Origin: CAKUIA01 sp034180465
Lineage (GTDB): Bacteria; Verrucomicrobiota; Verrucomicrobiia; Opitutales; Intestinicryptomonadaceae
Assembly: GCA_034180465.1 (NCBI GenBank)
Contig: JAXFOH010000129.1
Location: forward strand, 1 to 14,342
DNA length: 14,342 nucleotides
Direction of reading: 5' to 3'
Shown: positions 1-6,657 of the stretch, piece by piece
Layout of the letters: the number at the start of each line of letters is the position of its first letter
Numbering within the stretch: the stretch's first letter is position 1
Notes under the pieces: generated by a model
Seen by the model: the letters and a program-made list of their open reading frames with translations, nothing else
Told to the model about the DNA's origin: nothing
The model's database searches: none
Position numbers and translations under genes: made by a program

Positions 1-99
1 TATTTCGGCGAAAAGGGCGAAATATCGGTTTTCTACAGGGAAAACGGAATAGACATCGAAACGGCGAAAAATGGAAATCAGAAGCAAAATATACATTAA
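1..99 (+). CDS. C-terminal end of a probable site-specific serine recombinase (partial)
   Basis: An open frame enters from the left edge and stops at TAA 97-99, leaving only about 32 codons. The visible tail has a hydrophobic, beta-like stretch followed by a Gly-Ile segment (GEISVFYRENGID). That resembles the extreme C-terminus of large serine recombinases, which often end in a strand followed by a 'GI' turn. The main support is context: the next gene overlaps it by 29 bases and belongs to a small HTH family that usually sits directly downstream of such recombinases. No catalytic domain is visible because it would lie outside the window. The identity is an inference; the open frame and its stop are seen directly. 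Confidence 0.45.
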   Translation, partial: YFGEKGEISVFYRENGIDIETAKNGNQKQNIH

Positions 100-358
100 A
101 TCGGGGCGGCACGGGCGGAGCGAAATCGTCCGAGGCGAAAGACCTGACCCCCTGCCGAAAAGGGCCAGACCTACCCGAAAGGCCGAGCTTATGGCGTTTG
201 CAATCGTTTTCGACGACTGGCTTGCCAAGGGGGAAGCCGAGGATTATTCGCATATTTCCCGAATTACGGGAATTTCGCGGTTCAGGGTTTCCAAGATTAT
301 GAATCTTATGCAATTGCCTCCGTCCGAGCAGTCGGAATTGCTTTTCTCCGAAATATGA
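71..358 (+). CDS. Small helix-turn-helix protein of the recombinase-associated type
   Basis: This 95-residue basic protein has a disordered, Arg-rich N-terminus (about residues 1-38). A helical segment follows at about 38-55 (ELMAFAIVFDDWLAKGE), then a helix-turn-helix-like region at about 58-82 (SHISRITGISRFRVSKIMNL). The pattern 'LMAxAIxFDxxLxxGxxxDxxxIxRxxGxxRxRVxxIMNLxxL' is familiar from small proteins encoded immediately downstream of large serine recombinases in many bacteria. They probably act as accessory DNA-binding factors, although their role is poorly defined. Its ATG lies inside the end of the upstream frame, a 29-base overlap that implies translational coupling, and an in-frame stop at 50-52 makes 71 the only plausible start. 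No clear Shine-Dalgarno sequence is visible. The family resemblance is strong; the function is inferred. Confidence 0.75.
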   Translation: MEIRSKIYIKSGRHGRSEIVRGERPDPLPKRARPTRKAELMAFAIVFDDWLAKGEAEDYSHISRITGISRFRVSKIMNLMQLPPSEQSELLFSEI

Positions 359-597
359 AAAACCAAAATTCGGAATTTGTGAATATACCGTTAGGGGTTT
401 GCATTTAAGACAAGAACTGTTGCCCGAAGTAAGACTCTATTGAGACTTTTCGAGAATTTTACGGATTTTGCGACTTTTGTGTGTCCTAAATGCGGGCGAT
501 TCTTGCGAATTGGACTCCAATTTGAGACTCGGAAATTTGGTGAAATAGGGCGCGAAAGCTTTGCAAATGCGGGGTTGTGGCGGGGAGAAGCGGGCAC
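359..597. other. Stretch with no convincing gene between the recombinase module and the tRNA terminator
   Basis: About 240 bases without a supported gene. Overlapping open frames exist on both strands, but none has a ribosome-binding site or a recognisable domain. The longest plus-strand frame runs straight through the antisense of tRNA-His. Two short perfect palindromes are visible: AAATTCGGAATTT at 366-378 and AATTGG-ACT-CCAATT at 508-522. This could be a recombination or attachment region of the upstream module, but nothing in the sequence proves it. Confidence 0.4.
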
Positions 598-649
598 AAA
601 AAAAGCGCGGGAATGTTGTCTTAATCGACGCCGTTTCCGCGCTTTTTTT
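598..649 (-). terminator. Rho-independent terminator of tRNA-His (symmetric, can work both ways)
   Basis: Seven A residues (598-604) plus GCGCGG (605-610) pair with CCGCGC (637-642) plus seven T residues (643-649). The loop of 26 bases can fold a small inner stem (GTC 618-620 with GAC 627-629). On the minus strand it lies just past the encoded CCA of the tRNA and ends in a T-run. The A-tract on the other side means it could also stop plus-strand transcription arriving from the recombinase module. Confidence 0.8.
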
Positions 650-654
650 CAAAA

Positions 655-731
655 TGGGGTGGCTAACGAGGTTCGAACTCGTGACCAGCGGAACCACAAT
701 CCGCTGCTCTACCAACTGAGCTACAGCCACC
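655..731 (-). tRNA. tRNA-His (anticodon GUG), CCA encoded
   Basis: The minus strand folds into a complete cloverleaf. The acceptor stem GTGGCTG pairs with TAGCCAC with one G-U pair. The D-arm contains AGCTCAG...GAGC. The anticodon stem GCGGA/TCCGC encloses the loop TTGTGGT, giving anticodon GTG for histidine. The T-arm contains GTTCGAA. The extra 5' G (at 731) opposite C73 (at 658) is the hallmark G-1:C73 identity pair of tRNA-His. The 3' CCA is encoded at 657-655. It faces the recombinase-associated module and is followed by its own terminator. Confidence 0.97.
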
Positions 732-742
732 ATTTTGAAAGT

Positions 743-775
743 ATTGTATGCTCTATTTTTTGCGCAATTTGTCAA
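743..775 (-). promoter_or_regulatory. Possible promoter of tRNA-His
   Basis: On the minus strand a perfect -35 hexamer TTGACA (775-770) and a good -10 hexamer TACAAT (748-743) lie just upstream of the tRNA 5' end at 731. The 21-base spacer is longer than the usual 16-19, so the true pair may differ. The -10 alone is well placed for a start near 736. Confidence 0.35.
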
Positions 776-889
776 TAAATTTTTAAAATTATTTGCAAGT
801 TGACATTGCTTTTGCAGCTTTTTAGCTTCAAGAGGCTATTTTCGTATGCAGCTTGCGCATAGTTAACATTAATAATAAAACTGAATATT

Positions 890-2323
890 ATGGAAAAATT
901 ACACCTTATAGTGGCACTTTTTGCCTTTTCAGCCTTAAGCTTAACTGCAAAAAATGTGGTAATAACGGGGTTGTCGGCAGAAAACGGCTTTGATAATCGC
1001 CAAACAATACAAGATGCAATAGACACTTGTTCGGCTTCGGGCGGCGGCGAAGTTATCTTCCCAGCCGATGCAAAAACGTATTTTTCGCGCACGCCCATAA
1101 TTTTAAAAAGCAATGTGCTGCTTAATTTGCCGTTTAAAACAACATTAAAATCCATAAAAACCGAAAATGGCGGGCCCGCCGTAATTTATGCAAAAGACGC
1201 CGAAAATGTCGGCGTTATAGGCATGGGCACAATAGATGGCAGCGGCGACGCGCATATGGTTAAAGACTTTGCCCCGGGGCGCATAAGAACTCTGTTTTTT
1301 GAAGGTTGCAAAAACGCAAGGCTTACGGGGGTTAACGTTATAAACGCCTCGTTTTGGAATATATACTTTTTAAGATGCGACACTGTGTTTATAGATTCTA
1401 TAAGGGTAGTTTCGCACGACAACTACAATAACGACGGCATAGACATAGACTCGCGCAATGTGGTTATTTCGAACTGCATTATAGACAGCGACGACGACGC
1501 GATTTGTCTAAAAAGCCATTCGCGCGACTTTATTGTTGAAAATATTTCAATCACAAATTGCGTAATTTCGTCGAACTGCAATTTTATAAAATTTGGCACG
1601 GCAAACCACGGCGGCTTTAAGAATATATCAATTTCGAATTGCGTATTGAAAAAATGCAGCGACAGCAAATTGCGCAAGTGGAGCAAAAAGTTTTCGCGCT
1701 TCGGCATTAGTGCCGATATTTGCGGCTTGGCGGGCGTTGCAATAGAGGCCGTAGACGGCGGCTTTGTAGAAGACGTTGCAATTTCGAACCTGACAATGCA
1801 AGACGTGCAAACCCCCGTATTTATAAGGGTAGGGCACCGCAATAAAGACGAAAAAAAGAGCTATGTAAACCGCGTTATAATTTCGGGCATTGCCGCCAAA
1901 AGCGTAAGCTGGCTGCCAAATTCTATGACTGCAACCGACGGGCATACCCTTAAAAACATAACATTTAGAGACTGCTATTTTAATATGAAAGCCAACCCTA
2001 GCAAAAAAGCGGCAAAGAATATGCTTGAAAAGGGCGTTAATTTAACGCCCAAAAACGAGTATCCCGAAAACAGAATGTTTGGCAACTTGCCAGCCTACGG
2101 CTTTTTAATGCGCAATGTAAAGAGTGTTGTTTTTGAAAATGTGCAGCTTTCGTATTATAGCGACAAAGAATTTAGACCCGCAATATACGGCGAAAATGTG
2201 GAAGATTTTAATATGTTAAACTGCCGCCTGCGCAAAGCCGAAGGCGTTGATTCTGTTATGGTAAAAGATGCAATCCAAATAAACAGCAAAACCTTTGAAG
2301 ACGACTATTTGTCGGCAAAATAA
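890..2323 (+). CDS. Secreted glycoside hydrolase family 28-like protein (polygalacturonase-like beta-helix)
   Basis: This 477-residue protein starts with a Sec signal peptide (residues 1-20, cut near LSLTA/K). It continues as a right-handed parallel beta-helix with many Asn/Ile/Val-rich turns. Family landmarks are an N-terminal amidase-like segment (DNRQTIQDAIDTCSASGGGEV, 35-55), an NNDGID motif at 180-185 and DSDDDAICLKS at 199-209. These hold the Asp residues (D182, D202, D203) matching the catalytic aspartates of GH28 enzymes. GH28 hydrolyses galacturonic-acid linkages in pectin or rhamnogalacturonan, so a role in plant-polysaccharide use in the periplasm or outside the cell is likely. The usual GHG motif is not obvious; the segment NFIKFGTANHGG (231-242) stands where it would be expected, so the substrate may differ. 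The signal peptide at the N-terminus supports the start; no clear Shine-Dalgarno is seen. It is monocistronic, with its own terminator and no pectin-uptake genes nearby. Confidence 0.85.
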   Translation: MEKLHLIVALFAFSALSLTAKNVVITGLSAENGFDNRQTIQDAIDTCSASGGGEVIFPADAKTYFSRTPIILKSNVLLNLPFKTTLKSIKTENGGPAVIYAKDAENVGVIGMGTIDGSGDAHMVKDFAPGRIRTLFFEGCKNARLTGVNVINASFWNIYFLRCDTVFIDSIRVVSHDNYNNDGIDIDSRNVVISNCIIDSDDDAICLKSHSRDFIVENISITNCVISSNCNFIKFGTANHGGFKNISISNCVLKKCSDSKLRKWSKKFSRFGISADICGLAGVAIEAVDGGFVEDVAISNLTMQDVQTPVFIRVGHRNKDEKKSYVNRVIISGIAAKSVSWLPNSMTATDGHTLKNITFRDCYFNMKANPSKKAAKNMLEKGVNLTPKNEYPENRMFGNLPAYGFLMRNVKSVVFENVQLSYYSDKEFRPAIYGENVEDFNMLNCRLRKAEGVDSVMVKDAIQINSKTFEDDYLSAK

Positions 2324-2348
2324 CGGAGCAATTTAACCGGAAATTTAG

Positions 2349-2383
2349 CCGCGACGCACTGTAAAACGCGTTGCGGTTTTTTT
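2349..2383 (+). terminator. Terminator of the GH28 gene
   Basis: CCGCGACGC (2349-2357) pairs with GCGTTGCGG (2368-2376) over 9 base pairs including one G-T pair. The loop has 10 bases, and seven T residues follow (2377-2383). It lies 26 bases after the GH28 stop codon. Confidence 0.9.
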
Positions 2384-2442
2384 GTGCGCATAAGATATTT
2401 TATGCCGATTTGTATAAAATAAAAAATAAAAACTTTTTTGTC

Positions 2443-2471
2443 TTGCAATGTAAAAGTTATTAAAATATATT
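2443..2471 (+). promoter_or_regulatory. Promoter of the small ribbon-helix-helix gene
   Basis: TTGCAA (2443-2448) and TATATT (2466-2471) are separated by exactly 17 bases and resemble sigma-70-type -35 and -10 elements. Transcription would start near 2478 and give a leader of about 30 bases containing the Shine-Dalgarno sequence of the downstream gene. Confidence 0.55.
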
Positions 2472-2509
2472 CTATGTATTCCCATTAAAGAGAGGAAGGC
2501 GAATATATT

Positions 2510-2686
2510 ATGGCAGATGCCGAAAAAGAAAATTGCACGATAGAAATTAAAATAGACGCAGAGGTTTTAGCGTATATACGCCGCGTTGCAAATTTGTCGG
2601 GAATTAGCGTTGAACGCTGCATTTGCGAAATCCTAAAAATATGCGCCGAAATGTCGGGCAAGCCCTCCGACTACGAAAAAAACTAA
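2510..2686 (+). CDS. Small ribbon-helix-helix-like (CopG/Arc fold) DNA-binding protein
   Basis: This short gene encodes 58 residues. A purine-rich Shine-Dalgarno (AGAGGAAGG, about 2491-2499) precedes ATG 2510, and a good promoter lies upstream. The protein shows the ribbon-helix-helix layout: a beta-strand (TIEIKI, 10-15), helix A (AEVLAYIRRVANLSG, about 17-31) and helix B after a Ser-Val cap (SVERCICEILKICAEM, about 33-48). Such proteins dimerise and bind operators through the strand, and many are antitoxins or plasmid copy-control repressors. No toxin gene adjoins it, so an autonomous regulator is equally possible. It is unusual in holding four cysteines (C9, C37, C39, C45), three of them in helix B. 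Its stop codon lies inside the terminator hairpin. The gene call is firm; the fold is a good inference; the target is unknown. Confidence 0.75.
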   Translation: MADAEKENCTIEIKIDAEVLAYIRRVANLSGISVERCICEILKICAEMSGKPSDYEKN

Positions 2687-2707
2687 GGCAAAACACCTTA
2701 GTTTTTT
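2681..2707. terminator. Bidirectional terminator between the ribbon-helix-helix gene and phoB
   Basis: AACTAAGG (2681-2688) pairs perfectly with CCTTAGTT (2696-2703) around the 7-base loop CAAAACA. On the plus strand a T-run follows (2702-2707). On the minus strand the hairpin is likewise followed by a run of T (the complement of AAAAAA upstream). It overlaps the stop codon of the plus-strand gene and lies 33 bases past the phoB stop, so it serves both convergent transcripts. Confidence 0.88.
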
Positions 2708-2739
2708 ATTCGCAAAATATTGCTTTTTTAGGCGCAGTT

Positions 2740-3423
2740 CTACACGTTTTGCTTTGCCATTTTGTAGCCAACTCCGCGCACTGTTTCTATCAATTCCGAC
2801 CTATTGCCCAGCTTTTTGCGCAGGTTTACAATTAAAACGTCTATTGCCCTGTCGGTTACTGGGTAGCCGTCGCCGTGCAGGTTGCGTATGATTGCGTCTC
2901 TCGAAAAAACCTTGCCCGTATTGCGCATAAACATTTCCAAAATGGCAAATTCGTTTGCGGTAAGTTCCAGATGCCTTTTGCCTATTTTCGCTTCATGAAA
3001 TTCGGGGTCTAAAGCAATGCCATGTACGGAAATTGCGCCGTCGCCGTCGCCATTTTTACGCAGCCTGGCTCTTATTCTTGCAAGCAAAACTCTGGGCGAA
3101 AAGGGCTTTGTAATGTAGTCGTCGGCTCCGTATTCTAGGCCGCTTACAATGTCCGATTCTTCGCTGCGCGCCGTAAGCATAATTATGGGTATTTGTTCGA
3201 AATCCTTCCTTGCCCTGAATATTTTGCAAAAGTCGGTGCCGTCCATTCCAACAAGCATTAAATCAAGCAAAATCAGGTCGAACTTTTCGCCTTTTTCGAA
3301 CAAAGCCAACGCTTTTTCCGCCGAATTTACGTTTTTGCATTCGTAGGAATTCTTTTTAAGATTAAACTCTATAAGCTCCGCAATGCTCAGTTCGTCTTCC
3401 ACTATCAAAATTTTTTGCGTCAT
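2740..3423 (-). CDS. phoB: Phosphate regulon response regulator PhoB
   Basis: This OmpR/PhoB-family regulator of 227 residues has normal full length. Its receiver domain (about 1-120) has the acidic pair E9/D10, the phospho-acceptor D54 in LLDLMLVGMDG, T84 in MLTA and K106 in TKPFSP. Its C-terminal winged helix (about 130-225) has the family signature RAIDVLIVNLRKKLG and the wing RGVGYKM. Phosphorylated by the kinase PhoR, it would bind Pho boxes and activate phosphate-scavenging genes. ATG 3423 lies one base past the phoR stop, and AGAAAGG about 10 bases upstream within phoR serves as ribosome-binding site, so the two are co-transcribed and probably coupled. The Pho assignment rests mainly on the adjacent pst operon, because the OmpR family is large. 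The gene order (regulator after kinase) is the reverse of the usual phoB-phoR arrangement. Confidence 0.9.
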   Translation of the reverse strand: MTQKILIVEDELSIAELIEFNLKKNSYECKNVNSAEKALALFEKGEKFDLILLDLMLVGMDGTDFCKIFRARKDFEQIPIIMLTARSEESDIVSGLEYGADDYITKPFSPRVLLARIRARLRKNGDGDGAISVHGIALDPEFHEAKIGKRHLELTANEFAILEMFMRNTGKVFSRDAIIRNLHGDGYPVTDRAIDVLIVNLRKKLGNRSELIETVRGVGYKMAKQNV

Positions 3424-3424
3424 T

Positions 3425-5176
3425 TTATTTAGCCTTTCTAAAAGTTATCGTAAAGCGAGAGCCTTTGTTTTGCTCGCTTTCGGCGTAAACCGTGCCTTTG
3501 TGTAGAATTGCAATGTGCTTTACCAAAGCAAGGCCAAGCCCCGTGCCGCCAAGCTCGCGCGAGCGGCCTTTGTCTACCCTAAAGAACCTTTCGAAAACGC
3601 GGGGCAAATCGTCTTTGGAAATGCCAATGCCGGTGTCGGCAACTGTAATTTTTACAAAGTTTCCGTCTTGCGTGCCGGTTATTGTAATTTTGCAGTTTTT
3701 GCCGCCATAGCGCACGGCGTTCGAAATAAGGTTGTTTAAGGCGATCTGAACCAACTTTTCGTCGCCAAAAATTTCTAGGTTTTCGGGGCAAAGGTTTGTT
3801 AAAGTGTCGCTGTTAAGCATAATTTGGTTGTCGTAGTTGTTGGCTGCAATCTTTACCGTGTCGGAAAGGTTGAACTTTTCAAACTGCGGGTTGTTTGCCG
3901 AAAATTCCACTTTCGAAAGCAAAATCATATCGTCTACAATGTTTGCCATGCGCGAGGCTTCTTTTTCTATTGTGGGCAAAAATCTTTTGGCGGTTTCTTC
4001 GTCGTAGTTGTCGGCAACGGTTTCGGCTGCCATTTTTATTGCGGTAATGGGGGTTTTAAGCTCGTGAGACGCCCCCGCTACAAACTCTTTGCGCAAAATC
4101 TCGTTTTGCTTTTCTTTTGAAATGTCGCGCATTACAAACAAAGCCCTTGCGTGTTTTGCCTTGTATGGCAGCAAAAGCCCCGTAAGTATGTAAGTTTTGT
4201 TTAGGTGCTCTATTTCCCTTGTAATATTTTCCCCATTTTTAAAGGTGTCGCCAATTGCGCGCAAGATTGCGCTGTTGCGGAAGGCCTCGGCAACTCTTAG
4301 GTTTTGCTCGTTTTCGGCTATGCCGAAAGTTTCGGCGCACGACTTATTGTAGCGGCGCACTTCGTTGTTGTCGGAGCATATAAACACGCATTCGTTTAGT
4401 TGCGAAAAAATTTCGTCTAGTTCGCAGTTGCGCTTGTGTAGCGAATTTATGCGTTTTTTAAGGTTGCGCCCCATTATGTATAGCGATTTCGATAACTCGC
4501 CTATTTCGCGGATATTGCTGTGTGGCGTGCCGTGCTCGAAGTCGCCCGCGGCATATTTTGCAGCCGACTGCGCCAAAAGTTTTAAAGGTTTTGAAATGCG
4601 CTTTGCCGTTATGTACGAAAGCATAACGCTAAGCAAAACGGCGATTGCGCCTATCGAGAAAATTGCGATTTTTAAGCCATCTTTTTTAGACTGGAATACG
4701 CTTAGCCTTATAGATTGTCTTACGCAATATTCATTCTTTGCGCCTTCGCTTTGGGTGGCCGGGGCCGCCACATACATAAACCTTGCCCCAAGCGTTTGCG
4801 AATAGCGTACGTTTACGGTAGTTTTGCCGTCGAAAGCGTCTTTAACCTCGCGTCTGTTTAGGTGGTTTTGCATGGAGGCATTGTCGGCTTTCGAATCTAG
4901 CAGAACTTTGCCGTCGTTATTTATTATGGTAGTTCGTATGCCGCTGTTTGCAGAATATTTTTGTATTGCCAAAGCAAGCTTTTGCGGGTTTACGCCGGCC
5001 TGAATATCGGCGCAGATAAAGCTTACAGAATCTCTTAAAATCTGTTCTGCGTTGCGTTCTATTGAGCGCTCCATTGTCTTATACGCAAAAGTCGCCCCGG
5101 CAATTATAAAGATGGCGCATATTGTCGAGCTTACCAGGAATATGCGTGCAAATATTGTGTTTATGTAGTTTTTCAT
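3425..5176 (-). CDS. phoR: Phosphate regulon sensor histidine kinase PhoR
   Basis: This inner-membrane kinase has 583 residues from the chosen ATG at 5176 (positions below use that start). Transmembrane helix 1 lies at about 10-30. A periplasmic domain of about 135 residues with a NNDGKVLLDSKAD motif resembles the sensor domain of Gram-positive-type PhoR kinases. Helix 2 at about 168-190 leads into a HAMP linker. A PAS-like domain (about 250-350) is followed by the H-box ASHELKTPIT with phospho-acceptor H371, the N-box NNLISNAVRYGG (N482), the G1 box DTGIGIS (about 514-520) and the G2 box GGTGLGLA (about 543-550). E. coli PhoR lacks a large periplasmic domain. An upstream TTG at 5200 would add eight residues, but it has no ribosome-binding site and adds no membrane-helix sequence. 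Start confidence is moderate; the product call is high. Confidence 0.9.
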   Translation of the reverse strand: MKNYINTIFARIFLVSSTICAIFIIAGATFAYKTMERSIERNAEQILRDSVSFICADIQAGVNPQKLALAIQKYSANSGIRTTIINNDGKVLLDSKADNASMQNHLNRREVKDAFDGKTTVNVRYSQTLGARFMYVAAPATQSEGAKNEYCVRQSIRLSVFQSKKDGLKIAIFSIGAIAVLLSVMLSYITAKRISKPLKLLAQSAAKYAAGDFEHGTPHSNIREIGELSKSLYIMGRNLKKRINSLHKRNCELDEIFSQLNECVFICSDNNEVRRYNKSCAETFGIAENEQNLRVAEAFRNSAILRAIGDTFKNGENITREIEHLNKTYILTGLLLPYKAKHARALFVMRDISKEKQNEILRKEFVAGASHELKTPITAIKMAAETVADNYDEETAKRFLPTIEKEASRMANIVDDMILLSKVEFSANNPQFEKFNLSDTVKIAANNYDNQIMLNSDTLTNLCPENLEIFGDEKLVQIALNNLISNAVRYGGKNCKITITGTQDGNFVKITVADTGIGISKDDLPRVFERFFRVDKGRSRELGGTGLGLALVKHIAILHKGTVYAESEQNKGSRFTITFRKAK

Positions 5177-5230
5177 AATGGGCTTCGGCAATAGTGCCAA
5201 TAAATGTGTCGGTCAACAAATATCTGCAAC

Positions 5231-5248
5231 CTAACAAAAAACTAACAA
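5231..5248. promoter_or_regulatory. Candidate Pho box in the divergent phoR/porin intergenic region
   Basis: Two identical 7-mers CTAACAA (5231-5237 and 5242-5248) are separated by exactly AAAA. On the minus strand this reads TTGTTAG-TTTT-TTGTTAG, the 7-4-7, 11-base-period architecture of the E. coli Pho box. On the plus strand CTAACA-N5-CTAACA is one base per half-site from the TTAACA-N5-TTAACA repeat bound by Bacillus PhoP. It sits between phoR (minus) and the porin-pst operon (plus), where PhoB binding would be expected. A third CTAACAA copy lies at 5329-5335. Binding is inferred from the architecture. Confidence 0.5.
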
Positions 5249-5373
5249 TCGCCGAATAAAAGTCTAATTTATTTGTGCAAAACTTTAACGCAAACAAAAC
5301 CAAAACATAGTTTTTGGCAAATAAAAACCTAACAAATTTTTGCGAGAATGTGCGGACAAAACCAAAAAAAGAT

Positions 5374-6630
5374 ATGAAATACAATAAAGCATTAGTATAT
5401 GCGTTCGCACTTCTTGCAATGGGTTGCTCTGCATCTCAGGCGCAAGACAAACAAACATTGGACTTGCTTGTAAGCAAGGGCTTAATCACACGCGCCGAAG
5501 CCGACAAAGTTTCTAAAAGTTCGGTTGCGGTCGTTCCCGCCGAAAAAGCGGCAAAAAAAATAAAGATTTCGGGCAGGCTGCAGGGCCAGTACGAATTTAT
5601 TAACACCGACCAAAGCTACAACAATATGTCGGATAACACAAGCAGCTTTATCTTAAGAAGGATATTCTTGGGTGCCACCGCCGATTTGGGTGGCGGATGG
5701 AAGGGCGAAATTATCGCAGACTTTGCCGCAAAAGACTATATCGAAAAGGCGTTTATTTCTAAAAACTTTAAAAACGACTATCTAAACGGCGATTTGGATT
5801 TCGGTTATAAGAAGATAAACTTTTCGGTTGAAGAAACAACTTCGTCTTCGAAATTGATGTCGATTGAAAGGTCGTTGGCAACGCGCTACTTCGCGGAAAG
5901 CAACAATGGCAGAAGGCTTGGAGTAGCTGCCCGCCACGTTGGCATTTTCTACAACGGCAAGATTCTTGAAAACATAGAAGGACTAAAATACGGCTTTTCG
6001 GTTACAAACGCTTATAATGGCGGTATGACAAAAGCTCCAGCAAACGCAACAAACGGGCTTATGTATGCCGCAAACGTTCTATACTCGTTCAAAGTGGACG
6101 ATGCAAAATTCACAACAGGCCTAAATTTGGCATACGCAAATTCTATGAATGTTGCGGGCGAAAAAGGCAATGTAGGCGGCTACTACTTGGGCTTTAACCC
6201 CTATATAAAGGGTTCTTTTAAAGGCTTCGACTTCTTCGGCGAATTCTTGGCTGCCGATATGGAAAACGGTATATATTCGGCAATGAAAGACAACTTTGTT
6301 ATGGGCGCAAACTTGGGCGTAGAATACAAGTTCGACATTGGTGAATTCGGCAAAATTGCCCCCGTTGTAAGACTTAGCTGGTTGGATACCGACGGCCGCG
6401 GTATAAAAATGTCGGACGGTGTAAGAGACGCTGATTTGGGCGGTGTCGGCAAAGCCTTTTCGCGAGGCAAAAGCATATATGTTGGCTTAAATTGGTACAT
6501 AATGGGCAACACCGTAAAATACCAGCTCGGCTACGAATATGCGTATCTCGACGGAGCTGCCTATGGGGCAACCGACTACGGCAACAGTTCGGCAAGCGCG
6601 GTTAGAACCCAAATACAAATCTTATTCTAA
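5374..6630 (+). CDS. Outer-membrane porin, phosphate-selective porin O/P-like
   Basis: This protein has 418 residues from ATG 5374. It has an N-terminal signal peptide (hydrophobic core 6-18, cleavage near SQA/Q), a short helical segment (LDLLVSKGLITRAEADKVS, 29-47), then alternating beta-strands beginning ISGRLQGQYEF (65-75). The protein ends in Phe (TQIQILF), the usual C-terminal signature of barrels inserted by the BAM machinery. The strand SSFILRRIFLGATADL and the overall layout resemble OprO/OprP-type porins, which form anion channels for phosphate or polyphosphate. It heads the pst operon: only 27 bases, with no terminator, separate it from pstS, which supports a phosphate role. An upstream TTG at 5314 would place 20 polar residues before the signal peptide and is rejected. 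The porin call is firm; selectivity is inferred from context. Confidence 0.82.
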   Translation: MKYNKALVYAFALLAMGCSASQAQDKQTLDLLVSKGLITRAEADKVSKSSVAVVPAEKAAKKIKISGRLQGQYEFINTDQSYNNMSDNTSSFILRRIFLGATADLGGGWKGEIIADFAAKDYIEKAFISKNFKNDYLNGDLDFGYKKINFSVEETTSSSKLMSIERSLATRYFAESNNGRRLGVAARHVGIFYNGKILENIEGLKYGFSVTNAYNGGMTKAPANATNGLMYAANVLYSFKVDDAKFTTGLNLAYANSMNVAGEKGNVGGYYLGFNPYIKGSFKGFDFFGEFLAADMENGIYSAMKDNFVMGANLGVEYKFDIGEFGKIAPVVRLSWLDTDGRGIKMSDGVRDADLGGVGKAFSRGKSIYVGLNWYIMGNTVKYQLGYEYAYLDGAAYGATDYGNSSASAVRTQIQILF

Positions 6631-6657
6631 AAACTAAAACAAAAAGGAAAAACAATT

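Noticed and set aside
391..775. Minus-strand frames covering the unassigned stretch and the tRNA
   Set aside because: They overlap the tRNA and its terminator, lack ribosome-binding sites and show no recognisable domain.
440..778. Plus-strand 112-codon frame with a Cys-Pro-Lys-Cys segment
   Set aside because: It reads straight through the terminator and the antisense of tRNA-His, has no ribosome-binding site, and shows only one isolated CxxC.
800..828. TTGACA at 800-805 as a promoter for the GH28 gene
   Set aside because: No acceptable -10 hexamer lies 16-19 bases downstream (TAGCTT at best), so I did not call it.
5177..5200. Upstream TTG start for phoR
   Set aside because: No ribosome-binding site precedes it, and the ATG at 5176 already gives a normal short cytoplasmic tail before the first membrane helix.
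5314..5373. Upstream TTG start for the porin
   Set aside because: It would put 20 polar residues ahead of an otherwise normal signal peptide; ATG 5374 fits better.
5413..5430. Lipobox-like ALLAMGC in the porin signal peptide
   Set aside because: The -3 residue is Ala rather than Leu/Val/Ile, and the rest of the protein is a beta-barrel with a C-terminal Phe. A standard signal peptidase I site a few residues later is more likely, though this is not certain.
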